From Miscanthus floridulus (Eukaryota; Streptophyta; Magnoliopsida; Poales; Poaceae), in the NCBI RefSeq assembly GCF_019320115.1, contig NC_089584.1, positions 51,643,633-51,707,632 on the forward strand: a stretch of DNA of 64,000 bases. Direction: 5' to 3'. Within the stretch, counting starts at the first letter, position 1; each line of letters opens with the position of its first letter. Position numbers and translations under genes: made by a program. Below the pieces are notes generated by a model, which saw only the letters and a program-made list of their open reading frames with translations, was not told where the DNA came from and made no database searches. Positions 1 to 9,970 of this stretch are shown here, in pieces.

Positions 1-566
1 AGTGAATCTAGCCCCTATCGCTTGAAGATTGATGGTAGGGTAATGAGACTGGACCACCGCCAGGGTGTGCGTCATGACAGAGACATTGACGTCATGGTTG
101 AAGCCTTTGAAGTTCTCCCATGCTGCCTTGCACCTGTCAATGATGGCGTCTGGATGTGGTGGCCTATCGTCGGGCTAAGGAGTCACCTCCATGTCGGTAC
201 AGTCGAGCATAGGCCTGACTCAGACCACCACGGTGTCAAGTTTCCCCCTTTGGGTTCTAGCCTCTAGCTCTAGCATGTCAAACTATGCCTTGTTTCTTTG
301 ACGGTATTCTGCTGGCACCAAAAGGATCCATCAAACGAAGAAATCACTTTAGCAAAAACACTGACCATGAACTACTCACCTTTTAGCTCATCAGCTAGTT
401 TCTCCACTTGCCCAGACGCCTTCTCCTTCTCCTCTTGGAGTTGACCGATGACTTAGCATAACTAGCCGAGCTTCGCATCTTGCTCTACAAACATGATGAT
501 CATTAGCAAACATCAAGACTGTTCGGCAATGAAGAACAAATTCACCGATCCGCAGTACCTTTCTTC
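1..566 (-). pseudogene. Antisense gene of Tat element D, C-terminal coiled-coil part
   Basis: Read on the minus strand, this is the distal part of the antisense gene of the outer Tat-type element, whose N-terminal part lies at 53185-54700. A short exon at about 490-385 encodes a lysine/glutamate-rich coiled coil (QLQEEKEKASGQVEKLADEL). A GT donor (GTGAGTAG) follows that exon. Its acceptor side reads TTTGTAG, and the preceding exon ends AAAG before GTACTG near 557. These splice-like borders suggest a spliced antisense gene. At least two in-frame stops interrupt the coiled coil, so this copy is dead. The reading frame beyond the first exon is unclear to me. The segment is cut off by the window edge on one side and by the solo LTR on the other. 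Confidence 0.55.
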
Positions 567-3500
567 TGTATCACCCTAGGTGTTTGGCTTCTACTAATTG
601 CATGTCATTTCATAAACATGTGCATTATCCATGTCATCATGCTATTATCATTGAAACATACGTATGCAACATTTTAAATTGTATGTGTTTCATGCTTGAT
701 TGCTTAGAGTGGTAGTAGTGCAACTTGGGAATGCAACATGAAACTCTCATACCTTGAAACATGGCAACATGGTAGTAATGTGGCAATTATAAAATGACAA
801 CAAGGTCTTGAAACATGTGAGACATGTCATTGCAACATATGAATGAATTGCTTGTTTTACTTTCTTTATCACATGTGATCATTAGAAGTGGTATAACAAT
901 TTTGTAAAATGGTTGATCATGGTCTATTACACCTTAACTACACTTAGGTTACTTGTTTGGACATTGTTCATATAGATCAAAATGACCAAAATGCCCTTGA
1001 TTGCATGTTTGACTTGAGTTGACTCGAGGAGTGTCATAGTTTGACTATTTAAAAAGTCCAACTTGGAAGCTTTGCATGGCTGTACACTCTTTACAAAAGT
1101 TGTAGCTAATTTATCAAGGAACAAAAGTTGTTTTATGACCAACTCATGAAAATGGCTAGAACATGCTCAAACATGGCCCACAAGTCAGAAATACATGCTG
1201 TTTTCAACACTTAGAAAAATATCCTAAGTCATGGTGCATTTCAGTGAGATCAGGCCAACTTGGGCTTCATATAACTTCTGATCCAGGTCGAATGAGTTGT
1301 TGATTTCTAAATCAAAGATGTAGTCCTACCATACATCTACATTTTTCATGAACACCATTTTTGCAAAGGGGCATTGGATTAGCCGTAATAAGGTGTTGAA
1401 GTCGCGCTGTCAGGCTCGGAATGGAACACTGAATCGACGCTACAGTGATCAAATTTCAGATTTCAGCCGACGCGTGGGGGACACTCGTCGCCGGCTTGCT
1501 GTCACGCTGGCCACGCGCCGTGCGCCTCCTGGCATCGCAGACGCGCCTTGAAGCCACCCGCGCGTCTGTCCGACGCACTCACCGTCCCATTTCACATTTT
1601 CTCGCCCTCCACCGCACGCCGCGTCGAGAGCTAAGCCGCCCGCCATTGCCGACCGAGCATCGCAGCCGCCGTGCGTGCACGCCACCGTGAAAACGCGTTG
1701 CCCCATCCGCCTGCAGCCTCGCCGTGACCTCCTCCACCTCCTCTACCTCTCAGCCGGGTCAATCGAGCCTCGGTAAGGGCGTATTCGCCGTTCTTCCCCA
1801 CCGCAGCCATGGTGGAAGTTCGCCGGAGTTGGCGCTCCATGTGGCCAGTTGTCTTCGTGCCCTTTCCACCCATCCTCTGGCTCGCGCTAGGTCCTAGGAA
1901 CACCGCTGAAGCTTGCAGTGTCAACCGTTAGGGCAGCAGCGCCATAGCCTCGCCGGTGCCGGACGTGCCGCGGTCGTGCGCCGCCGTGCTCGTCGCCACC
2001 CCCTCTAGCCACTACAATCGTTGCAATAGATGGGTCCTCTAGATGCGCATGTGTGTGGGGAACACGACGGTGCCGTCGAGTTCGCCGGAGAAGCCACCGG
2101 CGGCGAACTAAGCCACCGGCCGTCGCTCCTCCCCTGTTTCCTTCGCTGACGAGCGGGCCCCGTTCGTTAGTCTCTGACGCGGAGGCGGGAGTCCAGCTTG
2201 GGCCGCACCGTAGTCTTGGGCCGCGCCTGTGCGAGTCTTGGGCCGCCGTTCCTTGGGCTGGCCCGACAGTAGCTGAGTGTTGTTTTCCTATTTTGTTTTA
2301 TTTATTTATTTCACAGATTTATGTACATCTTGAAAAATATGTAGCTCCTAGTATATAGATCCAAATGCTGTGGTTCTAATTTTGTTAAGTTCCTGGTCAT
2401 GTCTAGTATTTAATAAAAATATTATATGAGCACATGTTTTAGAAAAATTGGATGAATTAAATAGGAGTTTGAAATGTGTTTTTAGAAGCATGCAAACTTG
2501 TTCGAATTTTATCTTGAGTTTCTGTGGTCCAAAAATTATGAAATTTTGTGGGTCCTCTATTTTGGTTTAGTAGAGTCTCTGGTTAAATTTTCAGAGCTAG
2601 TGCATGTGTAGTTTTTAAGTTGTAGAATTTCCTTTTATTAATGGGTGGATCTTGTGTGAATTTTCATAATTTTTCTATAGATCCAGTAAAGGTAAAATTT
2701 GGTGGGTACTATTCTTATGCTAGAATGATGCTAGGAAAAATGTGAAATCTGTTGCTTGACACTTTTCATTAGGATTTCTTAATTATGCCATTTTAAGCCA
2801 GTATGCCTTATCATTTTTGTGTAGACTGTTATACTTACTCAATGGCTTTGAAATTTTTATGGTAGCCTATGTGAAGCATGAGATAGCTACTGTAATTTTT
2901 ATAGATTTTTCTGAACAGTTTTACTATATATTGCTTTAATCACCTAATTAACTAGATAAATTAGAAAGGAGTATTAAATAATTTATTTAGAAGTTGACAC
3001 TATACTTTCTGATGTTTATTAGGTATGCAAAACAAGTTGGTAAACTTGGTTTGATCAAAGTATGCTTTTGCACAATCATTAAATAATTAAGTTAGTAACC
3101 CCGTCATTCTGGACAGATTCTAGGTTTGCTGGAAATTGATTTAGTTAACATAAGAATCATACTTTGATGTTTACAAATGTTTTGTAGAGAATTTCATAAG
3201 CTTTCCAGAATGTCCTCATGCAAGTCATTTGGAGTTGTAGAACTTTAGTTGTGATTTAATTAAGGGACTACTTATATGCATATGAAACTTAAATGTTAAA
3301 TTATGTATACCTTTATTATTTCTAAGTTGTGGTAATGTTCCTAGGTGTTAGGCCTTTAACTGAAGATGAGCATCTTTACCTTAGGTTATGCAAGTTAGGT
3401 AAGTTGATCTTGTCTTTAAGTTAAGTAGATACATGCTTAAAGTGATTTGAATAGAGCCAACTACTCGGTAAACGAGTGTCCAGTGATACTTTCGTAAACA

Positions 3501-5238
3501 CTCACTGTGATTCATTCATCATGAGCATCATGTCATTCCTTATGCATCCATGATATTTATATTTTGCATCGGCATGCAATAGGTGTACCGGAAGGAGTAA
3601 CCCTGCTGGAATTTGAGGAACTGAGCGAGCAGCAGCAGCCGACACCAGAGATTCAGGAGGAGCAGCCTTCAGGAGAAGTGCCAGACGAGGTCGCCGTTGA
3701 GTGCCCGGATCACCGTCCTTGCAACTTTGTGAAAGGCAAGCCCCGGAGCATATTAAGCCTCCTAATTTCTGAAATGCAGTACAGTATTATTGTTACATAT
3801 ATATATATTGTTGCATTAAGTTTAGGTGTTGGATGCAAACACTTGCTGCATTGGTTGCCCAATTCCTTGTCCAGATATTGTTACCCTAAATTGCATGTAG
3901 CTCAGGCTTGAGTAGTGCTTATCCCTGCTTAAATGCGGTAGAAGTCAGGTGATTTCCTGTCACCTGCGAGATATAGGAATATACATGTGGCACGGTTGGC
4001 TATATTTGCTATCGTGGAAAAGAACCAGTCTTAATTTGAAATGAAGACCAGATGGAGGCTTGCCGGTTTGCAGTGACTCCGTCTGCGTCGCTTAAGGACT
4101 GATTCTTGGAGCCTTTCCTGTTCATGTTGAACGCATGCCTCTCTCTTAGTTGGCCGGGTCTGGAGACCAACCGCGAAGCCGAGTAGCTCAACTCAGGCCG
4201 GGAGTCGATAAGTATAAAGTACGCCTCGGAAGGGAGCCGTAGGCGTGAGTCCAAGGGCAGGTGATTTAAAAGTCCTGATCGTCCTGGCAGAAGGGTAATC
4301 CCTGAGAGCGCTGGCGCTGATCGAACCCGCGAATTTGGTTCCTGAGTTGTACCAAAGGTAACCCACGGCTACCCTTGCTAAGTATGCCAGGGTGAGAGTT
4401 AGGAATACCCCCTCAGCTGAGTTGTAATTCGATTCGAATCGCCGTCTCTCTCGGTTAGTGAGAACTTGACGGGCTTATCTCCAATGTAGATACACTTAAT
4501 AACATAATGGTTCGGCAATGATGATATGATGATGACAGCCTTATTATACCTGCTATGGTTAATACTGTTTGCTCCTAATAAGTGAGTGCTCTAGTACAGG
4601 TGCTAATCTAGTGGACAGGTAAATAATGATAAGCTTGATGCTAAGTTTAAATTGGTTACCATAATCTTAAGCTCTTTTCTGCAACTGTGTCAAGCTAGCC
4701 CACCTGAAAAGCCTTGCATGATCCTTGGTGTCTTTATTTCTGTTTTTGTCGAGTAAGTCTAGCTGAGTACCTTCTCGTACTCAGGGTTTATCTCCCACCT
4801 GTTGCAGATGACCAGTTCTACTTTGGTTGCTGCAAGTACTGCCTTCTCCCAGCTGGGGATGAAGACTAGACCATTGGGCGCGGTCTCTACTAGTTCTCGT
4901 ACCTGATAATGCTTTTGTGGGACATGACTCAGACTTGGCAATGTATTTGAAAACCTTGATGTTTTGTACTAAACTATGTTGCTTCCGCACACTCAAACTT
5001 GGTTTGTAATATTCTAATTCAACTCTGATGGATGTAATCCGAATGCTACTTGTGAAATGTTGTAACAGATGATGTGTTGTGTTGAATCATTACGATCTTG
5101 GTTTGTATGTCGAGAGTTGGTTGAAATCCTTCGTGATTTCTGGACTACCGGGATTATGGGAGCTTAAGTATAGGAATTTGATCGCTTCGGTGATTGTTTT
5201 TGTACTTACGTTCTTATGATTTGGTCGGTTCTGTTACA
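567..5238 (+). mobile_element. Solo LTR S, Tekay-type Ty3/gypsy (4,672 bp)
   Basis: The segment begins TGTATCACCCTAGG and ends GGTTCTGTTACA, matching the start and end layout of the LTRs of elements A and B (TGTAACACCTCGGG ... GGTTCCGCGACA). It is flanked by an exact 5-bp TSD, TCTTC at 562-566 and 5239-5243. No PBS, gag or pol is present, so it is a solo LTR left by LTR-LTR recombination. It resembles the A/B LTRs throughout but is clearly diverged, so it is a different family or subfamily. The layout is AT-rich (567-1400), a GC-rich island (about 1440-2280), an AT-rich intron-like stretch (2290-3580), then the split small ORF at 3583-4869. Confidence 0.85.
3583..4869 (+). CDS. LTR-embedded two-exon small ORF, putative CX2H-CX2C zinc-finger-like protein (solo LTR copy)
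   Basis: Exon a is 3583-3735, preceded by an AG acceptor. It encodes an acidic segment with TLLEFEE and ends in CPDHRPCNFVK. Exon b is 4808-4869, preceded by TTGCAG. It encodes DDQFYFGCCKYCLLPAGDED and stops at TAG 4867-4869. The proposed intron 3736-4807 (1,072 nt) has a GC-AG border, G|GCAAGC ... TTGCAG. Joining the exons keeps the frame (phase 1) and gives CX2H-X15-CX2C. The copies in elements A and B have the same exon b length (62 nt), phase and spacing at diverged nucleotide sequence. No ATG is visible in exon a, so the start probably lies in an upstream exon I could not place. Function is unknown; zinc binding is inferred. Confidence 0.55.
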
Positions 5239-5243
5239 TCTTC

Positions 5244-6233
5244 TGCTTGAAGATTCATTTCAGCTACTCAGAGGTATGCCCTAGCTGCTCGGAGATGCTT
5301 CTCAGCTACTCGGAGGTGTGCTCTAGCTACTCGAAGATGGCTTTCAACTGCTCGGATAAGGCACCCTTTTGGTACTCCAGGTCCTTCATGTTTGATTTAG
5401 CAAGATCCCTTTCGCGCTGGGCCCTCTAGACGTTCTTTTCCATCAGCTTCACTGCCTCCTTTAGCTTCTTGTTCTCCTCAGTGAGGGGCTCCATCCTTTT
5501 GATCAACTGCTGCCATTGTATGGTAGTTCGCGCAATGCCCTGCAAAGCACCAAGATTATAAAGGGCCATTTTCTCCAATGCCAAAGACGACACCACTAAC
5601 GCAATACAAACCTCAATTTGCTTCCTAGCTATGGAAAGGGTGGATAAAAGCCTCTTCACCTCCCTAGTGGTGTCCTCTTCTTCCACGACTATGACTTTGT
5701 CCCCCACTTATGGAGGATGTGGACGACTTGAGGTCATGAATCTTCACTCTCAATCTCCTCGACCTCATCCTCTTCCTCCAAAGCTAGTGGTGCTCCCTAG
5801 GGCTCGATGGCCGCACAGAGCGACCAACCATGTCAAGCAGCATCTCCAGGCACATTGCTTGCTCCTCCGACGCTGCTGGCCTCTATGCCTCAGACTCTGG
5901 CATGGCGTTGGTAGCTCCCGAACCTACCATTATTCTTGGCATCTTCGTCGACTCACCCGCCATCGTTGCCAACTGCTCCCTACCTTCACCTTCATCAGCA
6001 GCGGTGGCCAACTCCTCTGTAGGCCGATGAGTGCTTAGGGACTTTGGGACATCGTCCGTCTGCAATGTCTCCACCCTAGGACCAGCCCCTAGCTTCTCGC
6101 CAGTCTGGCCTGAAGGATTCAGGTCCCCCATGCGCCTCGGTCTACATCACAATAGCTTATCGGTCACCACAACTATAAAAATCAGAAAGCTATTGATCAT
6201 AAGGCAAAGATACTTACACATCAGCTTCCTAGT
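5244..6233 (-). pseudogene. Antisense gene of Tat element D, middle part with heptad repeats
   Basis: This is the minus-strand continuation of the antisense gene between the solo LTR and element R. Readable pieces are an acidic, low-complexity segment (about 6131-5883) and a coiled-coil segment (about 5707-5426). The latter continues through RAQRERDLAKSN and DLEYQKGALSEQ into five 21-bp (seven-codon) repeats at 5261-5365. Several in-frame TAG codons occur. Element R is inserted at its right edge (TSD CTAGT, 6229-6233 and 53180-53184). The gene is non-functional as it stands. Assignment to the same gene as 53185-54700 rests on continuity across R and on the shared Tat antisense-gene layout. 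Confidence 0.55.
5261..5365 (-). repeat. Five 21-bp tandem repeats encoding coiled-coil heptads
   Basis: Units start at 5261, 5282, 5303, 5324 and 5345, exactly 21 bp apart. On the minus strand each unit begins Glu-(Gln or TAG)-Leu. The period equals one coiled-coil heptad. Three units carry TAG where the other two carry CAG. Confidence 0.85.
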
Positions 6234-6354
6234 TGTCAGGGACCTAATACAAGGGTACCCCAAAAGATGGAACCAATAACCACCGAACGTTAAAAACTTC
6301 TGGACGCATAAGAGCGCCATTTCATCCCTTGTTCGAATGACAGGAGTTTGGTTC

Positions 6355-6680
6355 CGCCTCGCCCAATGCCTTTTGAGATAGCTCTGCCTTGCCCGAGGGC
6401 TCAGGGTTAGTCTCCATCTCACCCAACACCTTTGGGGTGGGCTCGGTCTCACCCAAGGGCCGAGGGATAGACTCCATCTCGCCCGACACCTTTGAGGTGG
6501 CTCTACCTCGCCCGAGGGCTCAGGGCTAGTCTTTGTCTCGCCTGATGCCTTTAGGGCAGGCTCAGTCTTGCCCGAGGGCTGAGGGATAGATTTAGCCTTG
6601 CTCGACCCCAAAGGGGTAGGGTCGGTCTCGCCCAAGAGATAGGGATTGGTCTCCGTTTCGCCCGATGGCAAGGAACAAGC
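6355..6680 (+). repeat. Degenerate ~60-bp tandem repeats in the R LTR
   Basis: The block containing CCCAACACCTTT / CCCGACACCTTT / CCTGATGCCTTT recurs at about 6421, 6481 and 6541, with flanking GCCCGAGGGCTCAGGG-like segments. The same array is present in the 3' LTR at about 51808-52130, so it was part of the LTR at insertion. Confidence 0.75.
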
Positions 6681-7406
6681 CTCACCCTACTCCATATCTA
6701 AAGACTGGATTCATCTTGCCTGACAACTTCTCCTTGTTCCCTCAAGATGATAGGTACAGGGCAAGACAGGACGTTCGGGTCAACCATGGCTCCAAGGACC
6801 ATACCCTGCGCCCTGGCAGGAAAAGTACTGCTAGGGAATGATGGGACAGGTGCTTTAGACCCTTCCGGGCACCACAGAGCCCGAAAGGTTTTATAGGTGC
6901 GTGCTCCTTGCCCTGTAGAGTTGTAGGCGCCGCCTTTAGCCCTGCGACATGGAACTCGATGAAGATATACGACAACCGCTACGCTCCAGAAGAGGATTTG
7001 CTATCTCCACGAACGACGGATATTTCGTCACCACACTATGGACCCGAGGGAGCGGCGCCCGCTTCCCGACCCCTCAGGTCCGCTAAGTCAGAAGGCCTTG
7101 ACCACGGCGTTACTCTAGACCCCAACCCCTCATCCCTCCGACGAAGACTCACAGGAACCAGAAGGCGTGCGGAGCAAGGCTAAGAGAGGCTAATAAGTCA
7201 AAACCACTATACTATAGCCCATACCCTACGTAGGGCAGCATTCTATAATCAACCTGACATTCTACAGAGACATCGACAGTATTGTAGGCACTTATCTTCC
7301 TTTGCACTCATCAGGGCGAAGAACCAGGCTAGGTAGACGTGAGCAACAAGACTAAGTAGAGTACGCATCCTAAAGCCCTCACCCTTGTAAAGCTAGCCCC
7401 TTCATC

Positions 7407-7413
7407 TATAAAA
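7407..7413 (+). promoter_or_regulatory. TATA box of R 5' LTR
   Basis: TATAAAA followed by GGGGATGC lies about 315 bp before the LTR end. The identical motif is at 52860-52866 in the 3' LTR. This is the expected position for the LTR promoter. Confidence 0.6.
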
Positions 7414-7729
7414 GGGGATGCACTTCTCCCATCAAAGGGATAGACTTTGGACCAAACAAGACAACACACACACACATAGTCAAGCTGCTACGAAGCTCTT
7501 GACCTCCTTTCAACCCTTCCGTCAGAGACTTGGGACTAGTCCCTCTCTCGATCGTTTATACCCCCTACTACAAACTGTTCATGGTGCTAATAACACGAGC
7601 AACAACAAACTGGACGTAGGGACATTCGGCCCGAACTAGTATAAATCTTGTGTCCTTTAGCGCACCATCCGAGCCTAATGTGCATTACTATAAATTTACT
7701 TGCCGGTGCTTGTACGAAACACCGATAGT

Positions 7730-7747
7730 TGGCACGCCAGGTAGGGG
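7730..7747 (+). other. Primer-binding site of element R
   Basis: TGGCACGCCAGGTAGGGG begins two bases after the 5' LTR end, the usual place for a tRNA-primed PBS starting TGG. It resembles the TGGCGCGCCAGGTAGGGG type typical of grass Tat elements, with one base changed. Confidence 0.75.
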
Positions 7748-8341
7748 TGCTTGCGAGTTCCAAATCAGGCCTCGAATGGCCACCCACGCAATCATCTAGG
7801 CCCTGGGCGCACACGTGCATTTCAGCGACCTAGATTTCATCATCACACTAGGAGGAGAGCTGGCGCTGACACACACAGCCGCCCCGTCTCTCCTTCCATC
7901 GACCTCAGCCATCTTAGGCTTGAGGGCCCATTGGGCAACTCCCTTGGACCCCAGTCATCAAGGGAGGCCTCGAACAACATCACCATGTGTCCGAAAGGTC
8001 CCATATGAAGCACCCCGACAATGTTTCTGTTCGGTCTCTGCAACACTGCGGCGACCGCTGGCCACCTTCTGGCACTACGTGTGGTTCAGTCACCCACGGA
8101 CATCGAGTTCGTGGGGGCGATTGAGCATGATACGGAGACCCTCTATGGGCTCCTCAACAAGGAGCCAGGATCATTCTCTAGCTTGGATTCCAGTAGGGGG
8201 AGCCACCACCCTTCCTAGGAATGCTTCATGGCACAGACCCCCGAGGATCACATCGAAAGTGCCTCTAGGGAAGAGGTCACCCCTACAAACAACCCTGATG
8301 GCTAATCCGGGGAAGAGACAGCAGCCCCATCTCGCCTAAGG
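7748..8341 (+). other. Leader region of element R
   Basis: This is the sequence between the PBS and the recognisable gag start. ORF pieces here are short and broken. Nothing with a clear family signature was seen, although the start of gag may lie upstream in a decayed frame. Confidence 0.4.
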
Positions 8342-9970
8342 ATGGAGCAGCTGAGGGCCCGTCAGCAAGAGATCGATGAGGTCGGGCAAGGGCTCATCTG
8401 GGAGTACGCGGACATCAATCGCAAGATTGAACGCCGCAAAGACGGGGGGCGCGTGCGCGCCGCGGCCCGTACCATACATCAAAGGATCCTCACCGACGAT
8501 GGGACCCTTCCTCACTTTGCCCGAGCTAGCCAGAACATCGCCGCAGCAACTGCCTTGCTGCATGGCCTTCCGGAGGCTGCGACGTTCGAGGATCGCCGCA
8601 TCCATCGAGAAATTCGCACGTTGCTCAAGCGTGCGGCGGCGTAGCAGGCGGAAAGTTCATTGTCCCGACGACGCGAACCCGACACCAGCCAGCGCACGCC
8701 CTTAGTGCGTCCCACAAAGGACATGTCCATACACCAAACGCCGCTAGGCGGTAGGCTACCCTCCGCCGTCCCAGTGCATCAACGCCTTGGCCATGGTCGC
8801 GACATATGTAGCATCATCGATGCTCGGAGATGCGCCCACGGCGACGATGGAGAAGCAGCACGCCACGGCTACCATCCCCGACGTGGCGGACGCTACGATA
8901 GCAACGAGGACTGAAGCCCGAGCCCCGGTCTACCAGGTCCTCAGGCCTTCAGTCGGCACATCCTCAACGCCGTGTTCCACCAAGGTATCGACCGCCTACC
9001 AACATCCCTAAATATTCTGGTGAAACAAATCTCAGGCTTTGGCTCAAAGACTATCGGCTTGCATGTTAGGCCGGTGGTGCGAGTGATGACGATTTCATTA
9101 TTCGCAATCTCCCGCTATTCTTGGCCGATTCGGCGCGAGCATGGCTGGAACACCTACCGTCCAATGCCATCTAGAGTTGGGCGGATCTGACAGAGATCTT
9201 CGTGGGCAACTTCTAGGGCACATACAAACACCCTGGAAACCCATGGGACCTCAAGAACTACCGTCAGAAGGCCGATGAAACCCTTCATGGGTACATCCGG
9301 TGCTTCTCTCGGTAGTGCAACGAGCTCCCTAACGTCGCCGACGCTGACGTAATAGGAGCCTTTCTGTCCGGGACAACCTGCGAATCCCTAGTCCACAAGC
9401 TAGGACGTAGGGGCCCACGGACTACCAAGGAACTACTAGACATCACCACCAGTCATGCCTCCAGAGAGGAGGTGGTCGGAGCCATCTTTGATCGCTCCGA
9501 TAGAAAGACGAGGCGGGATGAGGACGCCGGCGAAGGCGCCTCCAACCGTCCCGCCAAAAGGAAAAATAAGAAGCAACGGCGCGACAACTCACTCGTGGCC
9601 GCTGCCGACCATAAAGGTGGGCAGAAGCCCACGGAGGGCACTCCAAACCACTTCGAGAAAATGCTTGAGAGGCCATGCCCAAACCACGCCTTCCCGGCCA
9701 AGCATCTATACAAGGATTGCGGCCTCATGCGCAAATACTTGGCCGGGGGCCTTAACAAAGGGGAGCAGGGGAAGGAACCTGTTCCCACCACAGATGACGC
9801 AGAGGAGAAGGACGACGCCTTCCCAATGCCGACCGGTGCCCTCATGATCTTCGGAGGATCAACGGCCTACGACTCCAAGCGCCGCCAGAAGGTCACGCGC
9901 CGCGAGGTCTACACGGCCGGGCCGATCACACCTGCCTTCCTCCGATGGTCAGAATCCGCCATAACCTTCG
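8342..9970 (+). pseudogene. gag of element R (Tat lineage), decayed
   Basis: The reading begins MEQLRARQQEIDEVGQGLIWEY, a segment resembling Tat gag. It continues in another frame from about 9007 with a capsid-like region (LWLKDYRL, FIIRNLPLFLADSARAWLEHL, ELLDITTSHASREEVVGAIF). A CPNHAFPAKHLYKDC segment at about 9676-9720 is the atypical zinc-knuckle-like motif of this family. Stops occur at 8642-8644 and 8912-8914, plus others (for example in CACQAGG and WADLTEIFVGNF). A frame change lies between about 8915 and 9006. Gag would form the particle. This copy cannot encode it. The gag-protease boundary is approximate. Confidence 0.7.

Larger units (their letters stand above)
6234..7727 (+). repeat. 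5' LTR of element R
   Basis: This is a 1,494-bp LTR starting TGTCAGGGACC and ending ACACCGATA (the canonical CA end is mutated to TA). It pairs with 51688-53179. It contains about five degenerate 60-bp repeats (6355-6680) built on CTCGCCCGA..CCTTT..GGGCT, and a TATA box at 7407. Confidence 0.88.

Noticed and set aside
9453..9845. Minus-strand ORF of 130 codons opposite R gag
   Set aside because: It is a shadow of the gag frame (GC-rich, no family resemblance).
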